Assembly: GCF_008312935.1 (NCBI RefSeq) | Contig: NZ_VSZO01000010.1 | Coordinates: 186,001-250,000 of the forward strand | Direction of reading: 5' to 3' | Length of the DNA: 64,000 nucleotides | DNA from: Roseiconus lacunae | GTDB lineage: Bacteria; Planctomycetota; Planctomycetia; Pirellulales; Pirellulaceae | Shown: piece by piece, positions 9,281 through 19,302 of the stretch | Layout: each line of letters starts with the position of its first letter | Position numbering within the stretch: position 1 is the first letter of the stretch | The notes under the pieces: model-generated | Told to the model about the DNA's origin: nothing | The model's input: only the letters and a program-made list of their open reading frames with translations | The model's database searches: none | Translations under genes and position numbers: made by a program

Positions 9281-9811
9281 TTACTTCGGAGCGATCATGC
9301 AGATCATGCGTTTGCCGTGTTGCTGCGGTGCGGTTTCTACTTTACCGACCTCTTCGAGCAACTCGATCACTTGTTCCATGACCTTTCGGCCTTCTTCGAT
9401 GTGGGCCATTTCGCGGCCTCGGAACAAGACACTGACCTGCACTTTGTCTTTGTGCATCAAGAACTTTTCGGCGCGACGGATCTTTGTCCGGATATCTTCA
9501 TCGCCAGTTTTGGGACGCAACCGAATTTCTTTCGTCTTGGTATGACTTTGATTGCGGTTCGTCTTTTTGTTCTTGTCGTACTTGTACTTGCCGTAATCCA
9601 TGATCCGGCAAACGGGGGGCCGTTCGTTCGGTGCGACTTCAACGAGGTCGAGTCCAACGTCGCGGGCTCGACTGAGCGCCTCGTCGGTTGAAATCACTCC
9701 AAGTTGTTCCCCTGTTTCACTTACAACTCGAACGGGACTGATTCTAATGTTTGAATTGATGCGTACCGTATCGCGGTTGTCTGGCTGGTTGTTTCTTCGT
9801 GCCAACGCCAC
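9281..9811 (-). CDS. infC: Translation initiation factor IF-3
   Basis: A 176-residue IF-3, which binds the 30S subunit and checks start codons and initiator tRNA. The N-domain ([35 protein letters not shown]) and C-domain ([16 protein letters not shown], then a C-terminal [21 protein letters not shown]-type end) match the family throughout. The start is GTG 9811; many infC genes use a rare start codon for autoregulation, so this may matter. Unlike most bacteria, rpmI and rplT do not follow; a Nif3-like gene does. The 229-base leader up to the S4 gene has no other convincing frame. Confidence 0.97.
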   Translation of the reverse strand: MALARRNNQPDNRDTVRINSNIRISPVRVVSETGEQLGVISTDEALSRARDVGLDLVEVAPNERPPVCRIMDYGKYKYDKNKKTNRNQSHTKTKEIRLRPKTGDEDIRTKIRRAEKFLMHKDKVQVSVLFRGREMAHIEEGRKVMEQVIELLEEVGKVETAPQQHGKRMICMIAPK

Positions 9812-10040
9812 TTAAAACGTTCTTCTCCTGCCGGCTGGCAATCCGGACATTTTTGAAATCAAATCTCCCAACGAACTCGCCGCTTGGATCGCTGGGTAAC
9901 GTCCAGCAGCCAATTTGACAGCGATTTGATGGGGGTGAGAGTGCCGGATGGTCCGGCCATAGACCTCTCGAAGGGAGCAGTATCCGATGACGGATCGGCG
10001 AGCGTCAACAGTGAAATCACCTGTTTCCCGCAGAATTCGC

Positions 10041-10277
10041 CTAACTATCAAAAAACGTAGCGTCCAATTCCAAGGTTTCCCCCATCGCTTGGACGGTATC
10101 GCCGATAAAAATCTGCTTTCGGCGTCGGGTTTCAACGATTCCATTGACGGTCACCTGGCCGTCCTGGATCCAAAGTTTGGCCTGACCGCCGGTCCCAACC
10201 CACCCCGCTCGCTTGAGGACGTCATCGAGACGCATCATTAACGTCGGCTCAGATTCAGAGGGGGCATGATCGGACAT
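10041..10277 (-). CDS. S4-domain RNA-binding protein
   Basis: A 78-residue protein that is essentially one S4 domain: RLDDVLKRAGWVGTGGQAKLWI, then GQVTVNGIVETRRRKQIFIGDTV. Small stand-alone S4 proteins of the YaaA/YbcJ type bind structured RNA, often ribosomal. It precedes infC on the same strand with a 229-base gap. Specific target unknown. Confidence 0.88.
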   Translation of the reverse strand: MSDHAPSESEPTLMMRLDDVLKRAGWVGTGGQAKLWIQDGQVTVNGIVETRRRKQIFIGDTVQAMGETLELDATFFDS

Positions 10278-10641
10278 ATCGATTTATCGCAATTTCTTCA
10301 ATGCGTTGGAAATTAAAACACGACGTTCCCTGTCGTCGTCATCGCCAGATGCCAACCGTTTCGGCGCTCCGACGGAGATTACTTCCCAGAGTTCTGATCG
10401 ACTTTGCCGGGCAAATACTACCTGCGACTTGAGTGACATGAAACTCTGATTTCTCATGCTCCGTTCTGCTCAATCGCTGCTCGTTCGATGGCCGACGGGA
10501 CGCTGAATGATCTGGACGATTATCCGCCAACCGCCGATGGGGACAATCAGAACAAGTCAGAATTTCACGATTCGCGCCTACTTTCGGTGTCAATCGTGCA
10601 TGGTAAGTAGCCACCAATCAATCACAACCAGGAGTGGTCCT
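10278..10641. other. Intergenic stretch without a convincing gene
   Basis: This 364-base gap separates divergent genes and so must hold promoters for both. I see no clear sigma70 pair and no strong hairpin. Short open frames here have unrelated composition and no recognisable motif. Confidence 0.5.
10630..10634 (+). promoter_or_regulatory. Ribosome binding site deciding the start of the SHOCT/DUF4870 gene
   Basis: AGGAG lies seven bases before ATG 10642. The frame is open upstream to 10507, and this site argues for the shorter protein. Confidence 0.7.
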
Positions 10642-11163
10642 ATGACAGTCACCGACGAACTCAATCGTCTGCAACAGCTGCGTGATCAAGGCAGTTTGAC
10701 GGAGGCGGAATTTGATGAAGCAAAACGCAGGGTTTTGAACGAGAACTCGGGTGCTGCCGGGAATACGCAGCACAGTCCCACAGGATACGGAGCAGCAATG
10801 AATCAATCTCAAGACGGCATGGTGCATGGCATCGACGAAAAGACGTACTGCACATTGATGCATCTTTCGCAGCTTTTGATCTTTTCGATGCTAGGCGTCA
10901 TCGTCCCAATTGCGATGTGGCTGATCGGCAAGGAGCAATCGGACTTGGTCCGTCGTCATGGCAACCGGATGATGAACTGGCTAATTTCCGAATTGATTTA
11001 TGGCATGGTGATCGGCGTGTTGTGCTTTTTCTTCATCGGGATTCTGTTGATCCCTGTGCTCGCCGTGGTCGGAATTTTGTTCCCGATTTTGGCGGCGATC
11101 AAAGCGAACAACAACATCTTGTGGTCCTATCCCGGTGCGATCCGCTTTTTCGATGAAGACTGA
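10642..11163 (+). CDS. SHOCT plus DUF4870 membrane protein
   Basis: A 173-residue protein. Residues about 4-32 (LNRLQQLRDQGSLTEAEFDEAKRRVL) form a SHOCT domain, a short helical oligomerisation module usually found at a protein's end. A polar linker follows, then a DUF4870-like region: DEKTYCTLMHLSQLL, then three hydrophobic segments between residues about 72 and 150. The start at ATG 10642 is supported by an upstream AGGAG. Function is not known for the family; Tic20-like topology has been suggested for DUF4870 proteins. It is 93 bases upstream of the giant TPR gene on the same strand. Confidence 0.88.
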   Translation: MTVTDELNRLQQLRDQGSLTEAEFDEAKRRVLNENSGAAGNTQHSPTGYGAAMNQSQDGMVHGIDEKTYCTLMHLSQLLIFSMLGVIVPIAMWLIGKEQSDLVRRHGNRMMNWLISELIYGMVIGVLCFFFIGILLIPVLAVVGILFPILAAIKANNNILWSYPGAIRFFDED

Positions 11164-11256
11164 TCATTCGGGCCGCAAACTGTTTGCTTGACGGCATGGC
11201 CCCCCGCCATACTGGGGCCAGTCTTTCGCCCCCTTCTCTGCCTCAGGACAATCGGT

Positions 11257-14200
11257 ATGCACGTGCGAAGAACGTCATTTCTTCCAGCAGCGTCACGCCT
11301 GGCCATCACGCCGTTCATCATTTTCGCCCTCGGAGTCAGTCAGTTGACGATTTCGGAGCCGGTGTCGGCCCAAACGTCATCGGAGACGCCGTCGGCTGAA
11401 GCCCAGGAAGCGAAGAAGCAAGCCGAATTGGCCGATCGTTTTATGACCGTGCTGCTCCGCCGACCACGGAGCGGGACGGCACTCGATCGCGTCTACGGAT
11501 TTCATGTGCAGGGTGGATCGCTGGAGTCGCTGCTGGAGTCACTCGATGTTTCCGCCGACGATCCCGAAGCGGGCAGCAAGCAGATGATTTTGGGGCTGTT
11601 GCAACTGCAGCGTGGGAAGCCTGGCTTGGCAGTGGCAGCCTTTGAAAACGCCGAGCACTTGCGTCCCGACGATGCGATGGCCAGTTTTTTGCTCGGCAAG
11701 AGCCAGCTCGCGGTTGGCCAAAACGAAAAGGCCGCCGAAGCGATGGAGCGTGCGATCACACGTGAACCGGCTCGCGCCGAAGCGTTGCCAATCTTCACGG
11801 AACTAGGACGTCTTTATGGGCGAGCCGGCCAGACTGAAAAAGCACTCGCTGTCTGGGAAAAACTTGAGCGGCGGTTTCCGGGGGACGACAAGGTCGGTGG
11901 TCAAATCGCTCAAACGTTGGCCGACGAAGGGGACTACCAATCGGCCCTCGACCGGTACGCCTCGCTGGCGAATTCGGCTCGCCAAGCCGAACAAAAAGTC
12001 GCTTTCGCGGTCCGGGCGGCCGAGATGAAACGCCGCCTCGGCAATCACGACGAAAGCGTCACCGACCTGGAAAACATCCTGACGCGACTTCGACCGGGAA
12101 GCTGGCTCTACAACAGCGTTCGGCAACGGATCGAAGAGGGCTTCTTGAAATCGGGCGACTACGACGCCCTGGCGAAATACTACGAGGACAAGCTCGAATC
12201 CTCGCCCGATGACTTAGAAGTCATGACTCGATTGGGACGGATCTATATCACATCGCGTCGCCTCGAGGATGCCGAAAGAACGCTTCGCACGGCACTCGAA
12301 AAGGCCCCCACGGAGACCGAAATTCGACTGACGCTGATCGATGTGTTGCGTCATCAAGGGGAACTTACCGCCGCGGCGGACCAGTACGAAAAACTCGTCG
12401 ATGCCGATCCGACCAATCCGGATTACTTGCTTCGCTGGGGCAGAGTGGTGCTGGAAGACGGCGATCGTGCGCTCGACCAGCGGCGTGACGAAGCGGCTCA
12501 GATCTGGACTCGCCTTGCCGAAGCCCGTTCCGACGATGCGGTGATTCTTTCTCAAGTTGCCGATGCGATGCGTTCGATTGATCAGATCGATCAAGCAATC
12601 GACTTGTATCGCCAAGCGATCGATGTTGCCCCCCAATCGCCTCAATACCGCGAGTACTTGGGTGAGTACCTGTATAAGCTCGATCGAAAAGAAGCGGCCG
12701 TCGAAACTTGGGAATCGATGGCCGCCGATGACCGCCGCGACCGTGAATCACTGGTTCGATTGGCCGAAGTTTTTCAGACATTCGAGTTCGATGAACGCGC
12801 GCTTGAAACTTGGCGTGTCGCAGCGGAACATGACCTGCAATTCGACCAAGAATTGCGGTTTGCCAGACTCCTTCGCGAGTCAAGCTTGTTCGATGAAGCA
12901 TTCGAGCGGCTCGACCGGGCGGCAACCCTGGCGGAGACCCCCGATGAACGTGAGCAGTTACTGCGTGATCGTATCAATACTTATTCCGATGCGGGTACGC
13001 TTCTTGATCAAATCGCCCAACGGGAAGCCGCGGAAAAAACGCCCGACAATCTTCGTGTCCTGGCATTGCTTCACGCCGCCGCCGGGGAATTGGCTGATGC
13101 CCGTTCGGCGATCGAAGCGGCGCTCGAAATGTCTCCTGATTCGGTGGACATCTTGCTGATCGCAGCGGAGGTCTCCGAACGTCAAAACCGTTTCGCCGAC
13201 GCCGCCGAAAAGTTTAGGCGGTTAGCTGAACTCGACATTCGCTTTAAAACCAATCACCTCCGTCGCGTCGCCGATTTGCAGATGCGATTGGGAAAGGTCG
13301 ACGAGGCAATGAAGACGTGTGCGGAGGTGATCGCTGCGAATCCTGCGAGCGCCGAGTCGTACCAGTTTTTGGCCCGTTTGGCATTTCGCGCCGGGCGTGA
13401 TGACGAAGCAATCGCGGCGCTTCGCACGGCGATGAACGTCGCACCTCGCGACAATACCAGCCGCCGGACGTTGGCCTCGGCCTTTGCCGATCGCTTCCGC
13501 ACCGACGAGGCGATCGAAGTTTATTGGCAGGCGATGCGGTACGAAAGCAAGTTGGACGACCAGGTGCTGTTGGTCGAAAGCTTGGCGCCGCTGTATGACC
13601 GAAAAAATGAAGTGGAGGATCTGGTACGTCGGATCGAAGAACTCCAAGAGGATGACGTCGACAGCCGCAGCATCACCGTGATGACCGCCGCCGCTTACGA
13701 AGCGGTCGAGAATTATGGCGCGGCAAAATCGGTGCTGGAAACGGCGATCGCAGACGCACCTCGTGACGTTTCACTGCTCGATCGTATGGTCCGAGTGTGT
13801 GATTTGGCGAATGAAGTCACCGACGCGGCAGAATACCAGGAGCGCATCGCCGCCATCGAAGACACCCCTGAAAACCGTTTCAAGCTGATCCAGTTTCAGC
13901 TCGAAGCGGAGATGATCGATATCGAAACGGCGCTGAGCAAACGGATTTCGCTAAACGCGGATCCGCAGCGACTCGGCAGAATGATCCGAGGTTCCGTGGC
14001 CCGATCGGATATGGAAACCGCGATCGCGATTTGCCAAGCCGCGCTGAATCGAGATGATCGGCTTTGGGATGTCAAACTGTACCTTGCTCAGTTGCTGTTG
14101 CACCAGCCCGTCGACGGCAACGACGACGAGAGTCAGTCGCAGCCATATCAGCGAGCGATCGAGTTAGCCAACGAGGTGCGTCAGCTGGACATCGAAGTTG

Positions 14201-17200
14201 ATGAGCTCGCCCCGACAGCCTCTCGCGGAGGCAGTCGGCCGGGGAACAATACGTCGACCCGCCCGGTTAAGCCAACCGATTGGTCGAGTCACTACTACGA
14301 AGTTGCCCGCCAATACAAACTCGGTCAATATTCCAGTTCGTCGTATTCATCTCGCGGGACACAGCTCGTTCAACCGCGGAATTTTGGTCATGCCCGTGTC
14401 TTAGCGGCGACGCTGGAATTCGTCGCGATTAGTAAAACCAATCAAGACAGCGTCGCTTCGAAGAAGATCTACGAGTTGCTGTCGACGAAGTACGCGATGC
14501 CAGAGATTGATGAAATCGACGACGCGAATGTGATCTGGGACTATCGAGGGATTGAATCGAGTTGCCGCTACCTGACCCGCAAAGCGGTCAACAGTCACTT
14601 CGACAAAGAAGACAAAGAACGCACCAAACGATGCAATTGGCGGCTCGCCGAACTCGATCCAAAGTTCGGGGAACAATCACTTCGTGTCATGCTGTTTTCA
14701 CAGTATCGCCAACAAGAGGATTCGGTTTGGACGGACGAGCAATGGGAACTAGTGAAACAATTGCACGACCAAGCCGAAGCAAGGGCACACTCCGACCGTA
14801 GTGTTCGCGGCGTGTATTATTGGCAGCACCTCACGCAATTTCGCAAAGTGTTGGCTTGGAAGCATCAAACGCGTGGCGAGGAAGAACTCGCCCAACAATA
14901 TGAAATTGAACCCCCTCAGGACGACGCGACGTTGGCCGAACTGGTCAACATCATGCGGTTCTACACAACCATTGATGACATGGAATCCGCCGAAGCGTTG
15001 ATCCCGCGACTGATGCCGGCGGCGAGGGATAGCGACCGAACCAATCGGACCAGCGGTTCAAGCACGACGGGATTTTTTGGTTCTATTCGTGGAGGCAACG
15101 ACACGGCGAAGGCCTTGTATGACGAGCATCGATTCGAGTTTCTTGATGCTGCCTTGGCAGAAGTTTGTGGCGTCCCGCGAACCAGTCGGCGTTCTGGATT
15201 AACCAATGGGACCACCAATGCATACGTTCGCAGCAGTGGAGGTGGTTACTACGGGGTGACGATCAAAAGTCCGCTGTCGGCAGACCTGTTGCCACAGAAC
15301 GTGATCACTGAATTTGGTAGTTTCCTTCCCGAGAAGCCGAACTCAAGCGGTCGCGCTCAATTCCAAGTGCCCGAAGAGTTCCTTGAATTTCTCGATCGTC
15401 CCGTTGAGGACGCCAACGAAATCGAAAAGAAAACGCGTGACGTGTTGACGGCTTATGCCCATTGGTGGGCCAACGATGCGACGGAATGTTATCAGCGCAT
15501 CAATCGCCTTTGCACGCAGTTTCCCGATGACGTTGACCTACGCATCGAGCAGGCTCGCCTGGCAAGTGAAGTCGCCCAGCCAAGGATCGCGTTACAAAAA
15601 CTAGACTCCTTCGAACCTCTCGACAGTCGGATGTTGGTTCGCAAGGAAATGGCCGCGATGAACTTAGCATCTCGGATTGGTGATACCGAACGCGCTAGGG
15701 CAGCCGCCGAACGATTGTTTGGGTTGCGAATCGATACCACGACACAGCTCGCATTGACCGAACAGTTGCGTCAGTTGGGTATGAACGATCAAGCCAAAGC
15801 GATGATGCAACGTCTGCGTGGTGGACGTCAAAAAGACGAACGAACTCAAATCCAAATCGCCAACGCGTTCCTGAGCAGCGGTGACCCCGAAGCGGCCGCC
15901 GAAGTCGCCTATTCGGTTTTGCGTAAACTTAACGGCGGTCGGTCGACCACGAACAACGCGGACTACTACCGACGCCAGGTCGTCACGATCCTTCGAAACG
16001 CAAAGAAACTCGATCCGTTGATCGAGCGGGCGAAACGGCGACTGGAACTTGCGCCAAATTCACGGCGTGCGATGAATAGTTTGGCCGAGCTTTACAGCGC
16101 GGCCGGGAAAACCGCTTTAGCGAACGAAATACTCGGCAAACTGAGCGAGAGTTCCGGTAAAGATTCGGCCACGCAATTGCTCGCTCGTGCCGAGTCCCTA
16201 AAAAGCGCCGGCAAGAATAAGGAAGCGGTCGAAGCGTATCTGCAGGCCTACATCAAAAAGCCAGACGCGTTTCGATCTGATTTCTATCAAATGTATTCTC
16301 CGGCGAGGAACCTGACAGAAACGGAATTCGCTTTCAAGTTGCTCAATCAAATCGACCCCAACGCGATTCCCGCCTATCGCATCGACGAATTGCTGCGGAT
16401 GGGACGCAACGGCAACAGTTCTTACAGCGAGGCAAAACGCGACTTCCTCCGTCGGATGCTACGTCGCTCGGATCTGCAAAATTACCTTTTCAGCATCGTG
16501 CGTAATATCCCACCGAATGAACGAGTGAAGATCCCCGAGGTCGATCGAACGATCATCGACGCCGCGTGCGAGGAAACAGCTTTCAATGCGCGAGGCTCTT
16601 ACTGGAACATTTACAGCTATACCGGCGCGGGAAAAGCCAGTGGCGGACTGGAAGAATTGCTTGCCATCGTCAAGAGAAACCAAAAGTACCGAAATCAATT
16701 CCGAGAAGCGGCGACCGCAGCAAAGGAAGCCGATCAAGAGGAACATGGGCTGACAGCAACACTGCTCTTATCCCTCGTTGAAATTGTCTGTGACGACGAT
16801 GATGCGGAGGATACCAGCAAAGCGAAAGAAGAAACCCGTGCGTCTTACGACGCCATCCATCAGTTGTTCGTTCAAGAAAATCGTGAACGAACGATAAAGA
16901 AGGTCGCCCCAGCACTGATTTGGCAGGCGGGGCTAGCGTTAGAAGAAGACGACTTTGCGCTGGAGAACAAAACGGAACTCTTAGTCGATCTGTATCAAAC
17001 CGCTTGTATCGATCAAACGAAGTTCAACAACGCGATTAGCTTCACTCCTGCGGCACGCTTGATTCACTGGTACGTCGAACTCGGACAACGGGGGAAAGCT
17101 CGCGAGTTGATTATGCGGTATTACGAGGCAATCAATCACTCCGACGAGAACGTCAACAATCCGGGCTACGGTGACTATCAAGACATCAATGAGATCGCCG

Positions 17201-18993
17201 GGATAGCCAGCATGTTCTCAACGTACGATTTTCCAATTGAATCCTATCAGGTGTATCAGCAACTCCTTGCCGATCAAGCAAAATTTGAGCGTGCACAGCG
17301 TTGGGGTGGAAGTTCCAATCGCGAGCGATACGAAAGTGACAGTCAAAAAGCGTTCGAGAACATCACGTCAGAGGCGGGTCGCACCTACCTCCTGTCATTT
17401 GGTCAACAGCTCGGCGAGAATGCCCCCGATCAATTGCCGCGTTTGCTGGAAGGATCCCCCGAGCAGATCCGACGCTCCGAAGGCACCCCAAGCATACTCG
17501 TCGCGATTGAGAAAGCGAGGGAATCTGACGAAGGCGTGGAAGTCATCGATCAACTTAAGCAGACGGTGGAAGAGAAGATCGAAGTGACGCCGGATCATTT
17601 GTGCGCACACATTGTTCGCGTCGTCGTTTTGCTAAACCAAGACTCGGGAAATGAATTGACCGAGGCTCTCGATCAATTGATGAAGGTGGTTCCCTCTGAA
17701 GACGAACTCGCCAAGCTCAGCGAACAAGGCGAAGTTAGAACGTTGGAACGATTGAATGATCTGTTTGTGCCTTTGATTGCGGCAAAGTCGTCCGACCATC
17801 CTGATGCTGACAGCGTTCCAAAGCAATTGGCGGACTACTTGGCAACGATGGCAGACGTCGCTGGTAATAAAACCGCAGAGTTAGCTTTATTGGCCATCGG
17901 CGGTTACGGAGAAGATCGCGTACAAGAGATCCTGCAGGAGTTCGAAGAAAAAGCGACCCAACAATCAAAGCTCACTCGCGATGAGGTTGCATTCTGTTTG
18001 GACATCGCCGACTCATTTGTCGATCAAGGGCAACTCCGTGACTCGGCGCGAGCCCTGCGAATTGCCTTGCAGGCGGGGCCGCCGATCGCGCCGATTTCAG
18101 GTGGAAACGATCCCTTTTCGTTAACCCCAATTCGTCAAAACAATAACAACGTCAACGAACGAGAACAGGAACTGACGGAACTACGGGTGCGGTTGTTAAA
18201 GACCGTTGCGTCTTGGTCAAAGCCGCTGGGAGTAAGCGACCTGACGATGCCGCTGCTGAGCGAGAAGCCCGCGCCTCAAGTCGACGCCGAGTTGGCATCG
18301 CAATTAGCGGACGCATTGACCGCTATCGTCATTCCTAATGGTTCGACCGGAATGGTTTACCCGTGGGGAAAACGAATTGCGTCGCGAAATGGCTACGATC
18401 GATACCACAATCAGAATTCCTGGGATGTACAGTCGCTGTCGATCGCGTTGGGGAACCTGGCGCGTCTTGCTGGGAATACCGACGCCGTTCTGGAAACGAT
18501 TCGCGAACGCCAGGAAACGGCGACCGATCCACGCATCGTCAAAGCGGTCTTGGTCGATGTGGCTTGTGCCGGTTCCAACCCGCAGGTCCAAAGCAAAGCT
18601 ATCGGTGAATTCACTCAATTGCTCAATTTGCAGCTTCCCGCTACCGACGCGCCGGTAGTGACGCAGACCGGATCGATCAGCATTACGTCGCAAATGCAAG
18701 CGGAATCAATGGAGAAGAGCGACGTCGTTGACCTTTGCATGCGAACGTTGTGGCCGATTGTCAGCCACCCCGATTCCTTCTCGAAGGAAGACGTCCACGA
18801 GGCGTCCCAGACATTGACGCGAGTCAATCGATTGATCGGATCCGACCACTACACCTTGGGGCGTCACCGCGAGATTTCGCGTCGTTTGGAAAACCAATTG
18901 TTCACGACGGCCGCCGAGACAAAGGACGAAAAGACGTTTTCGCAGCAGCTCGAGTCGCGGGTGCAAAGCTTTTTCCGCGGCTTGGGGTTTTGA
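11257..18993 (+). CDS. Giant exported TPR protein (about 2578 residues)
   Basis: The frame is open from 11188; ATG 11257 is preferred because it gives a clean signal peptide (basic MHVRRTS, hydrophobic core ITPFIIFALGVS, then VSAQ as a likely cleavage site). From residue about 75 to 950 the protein is a run of degenerate tetratricopeptide repeats, with repeated A...G....A...Y...A spacing such as FLLGKSQLAVGQNEKAAEAMERAI. A Gly/Ser/Asn-rich insert occurs near residues 985-1050, and more TPR-like helices recur around 1420-1720. The remainder is helical and acidic without a known domain. TPR arrays make protein-protein scaffolds. It precedes the T2SS operon in the same direction across a 346-base gap, so a role in the secretion machine or its cargo is a reasonable but unproven inference. 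Confidence 0.92.
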   Translation: MHVRRTSFLPAASRLAITPFIIFALGVSQLTISEPVSAQTSSETPSAEAQEAKKQAELADRFMTVLLRRPRSGTALDRVYGFHVQGGSLESLLESLDVSADDPEAGSKQMILGLLQLQRGKPGLAVAAFENAEHLRPDDAMASFLLGKSQLAVGQNEKAAEAMERAITREPARAEALPIFTELGRLYGRAGQTEKALAVWEKLERRFPGDDKVGGQIAQTLADEGDYQSALDRYASLANSARQAEQKVAFAVRAAEMKRRLGNHDESVTDLENILTRLRPGSWLYNSVRQRIEEGFLKSGDYDALAKYYEDKLESSPDDLEVMTRLGRIYITSRRLEDAERTLRTALEKAPTETEIRLTLIDVLRHQGELTAAADQYEKLVDADPTNPDYLLRWGRVVLEDGDRALDQRRDEAAQIWTRLAEARSDDAVILSQVADAMRSIDQIDQAIDLYRQAIDVAPQSPQYREYLGEYLYKLDRKEAAVETWESMAADDRRDRESLVRLAEVFQTFEFDERALETWRVAAEHDLQFDQELRFARLLRESSLFDEAFERLDRAATLAETPDEREQLLRDRINTYSDAGTLLDQIAQREAAEKTPDNLRVLALLHAAAGELADARSAIEAALEMSPDSVDILLIAAEVSERQNRFADAAEKFRRLAELDIRFKTNHLRRVADLQMRLGKVDEAMKTCAEVIAANPASAESYQFLARLAFRAGRDDEAIAALRTAMNVAPRDNTSRRTLASAFADRFRTDEAIEVYWQAMRYESKLDDQVLLVESLAPLYDRKNEVEDLVRRIEELQEDDVDSRSITVMTAAAYEAVENYGAAKSVLETAIADAPRDVSLLDRMVRVCDLANEVTDAAEYQERIAAIEDTPENRFKLIQFQLEAEMIDIETALSKRISLNADPQRLGRMIRGSVARSDMETAIAICQAALNRDDRLWDVKLYLAQLLLHQPVDGNDDESQSQPYQRAIELANEVRQLDIEVDELAPTASRGGSRPGNNTSTRPVKPTDWSSHYYEVARQYKLGQYSSSSYSSRGTQLVQPRNFGHARVLAATLEFVAISKTNQDSVASKKIYELLSTKYAMPEIDEIDDANVIWDYRGIESSCRYLTRKAVNSHFDKEDKERTKRCNWRLAELDPKFGEQSLRVMLFSQYRQQEDSVWTDEQWELVKQLHDQAEARAHSDRSVRGVYYWQHLTQFRKVLAWKHQTRGEEELAQQYEIEPPQDDATLAELVNIMRFYTTIDDMESAEALIPRLMPAARDSDRTNRTSGSSTTGFFGSIRGGNDTAKALYDEHRFEFLDAALAEVCGVPRTSRRSGLTNGTTNAYVRSSGGGYYGVTIKSPLSADLLPQNVITEFGSFLPEKPNSSGRAQFQVPEEFLEFLDRPVEDANEIEKKTRDVLTAYAHWWANDATECYQRINRLCTQFPDDVDLRIEQARLASEVAQPRIALQKLDSFEPLDSRMLVRKEMAAMNLASRIGDTERARAAAERLFGLRIDTTTQLALTEQLRQLGMNDQAKAMMQRLRGGRQKDERTQIQIANAFLSSGDPEAAAEVAYSVLRKLNGGRSTTNNADYYRRQVVTILRNAKKLDPLIERAKRRLELAPNSRRAMNSLAELYSAAGKTALANEILGKLSESSGKDSATQLLARAESLKSAGKNKEAVEAYLQAYIKKPDAFRSDFYQMYSPARNLTETEFAFKLLNQIDPNAIPAYRIDELLRMGRNGNSSYSEAKRDFLRRMLRRSDLQNYLFSIVRNIPPNERVKIPEVDRTIIDAACEETAFNARGSYWNIYSYTGAGKASGGLEELLAIVKRNQKYRNQFREAATAAKEADQEEHGLTATLLLSLVEIVCDDDDAEDTSKAKEETRASYDAIHQLFVQENRERTIKKVAPALIWQAGLALEEDDFALENKTELLVDLYQTACIDQTKFNNAISFTPAARLIHWYVELGQRGKARELIMRYYEAINHSDENVNNPGYGDYQDINEIAGIASMFSTYDFPIESYQVYQQLLADQAKFERAQRWGGSSNRERYESDSQKAFENITSEAGRTYLLSFGQQLGENAPDQLPRLLEGSPEQIRRSEGTPSILVAIEKARESDEGVEVIDQLKQTVEEKIEVTPDHLCAHIVRVVVLLNQDSGNELTEALDQLMKVVPSEDELAKLSEQGEVRTLERLNDLFVPLIAAKSSDHPDADSVPKQLADYLATMADVAGNKTAELALLAIGGYGEDRVQEILQEFEEKATQQSKLTRDEVAFCLDIADSFVDQGQLRDSARALRIALQAGPPIAPISGGNDPFSLTPIRQNNNNVNEREQELTELRVRLLKTVASWSKPLGVSDLTMPLLSEKPAPQVDAELASQLADALTAIVIPNGSTGMVYPWGKRIASRNGYDRYHNQNSWDVQSLSIALGNLARLAGNTDAVLETIRERQETATDPRIVKAVLVDVACAGSNPQVQSKAIGEFTQLLNLQLPATDAPVVTQTGSISITSQMQAESMEKSDVVDLCMRTLWPIVSHPDSFSKEDVHEASQTLTRVNRLIGSDHYTLGRHREISRRLENQLFTTAAETKDEKTFSQQLESRVQSFFRGLGF

Positions 18994-19071
18994 CGCCTCG
19001 ACTGAATCGAATCACAAGGTAGCGGAACTCGCCTACGGCTCGTTGATTTACTCAGCCGCAAACACGATAGC

Positions 19072-19088
19072 GTGCGGTTCTTCCGCAC
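19072..19088 (+). terminator. Hairpin downstream of the giant TPR gene
   Basis: GTGCGG and CCGCAC form a perfect six-base stem around the loop TTCTT, 78 bases after the stop. No T-run follows, so it is not a classical intrinsic terminator; the 12-bp palindrome at 19089-19100 immediately follows. Confidence 0.35.
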
Positions 19089-19112
19089 AAACTCGAGTTT
19101 GGGCCAAAGCCC

Positions 19113-19160
19113 GTCGGCTGATCGTGGAGTCGCTCGATTTGACTAAATCGACGAGCCGAC
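19113..19160 (+). repeat. Nested inverted repeat
   Basis: GTCGGCT at 19113-19119 pairs with AGCCGAC at 19154-19160. Inside it, TCGATTT at 19134-19140 pairs with AAATCGA at 19145-19151 around a four-base loop. The outer right arm is shared with the start of the dispersed repeat that follows, so two alternative folds are possible. Confidence 0.6.
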
Positions 19161-19213
19161 GTGCGTTCGCCCCGGTTATTGCACCGAAACCGTGGCTAAC
19201 GTCATGCGGCTAA
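19152..19213 (+). repeat. Dispersed palindromic repeat, copy 2
   Basis: An imperfect palindrome: AGCCG, CGTT, GCC and CGGTT blocks in the left arm are mirrored in the right arm around the loop attgcaccg. The 25 bases at 19169-19193 are identical to 30644-30668, including the loop, which shows recent common origin. Confidence 0.85.
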
Positions 19214-19302
19214 TACTGAAATCAACGGTCAATGAAGCACTATCGCATTCGGCTTGCGTTTTCTCTACGGCCGCTACCTCCACTATTCTTGCCTAGATTG
19301 AA

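Noticed and set aside
9812-10144. 110-codon minus-strand frame between the S4 gene and infC
   Set aside because: It overlaps the S4 gene in another frame and has no coding features; the region is more likely the infC leader.
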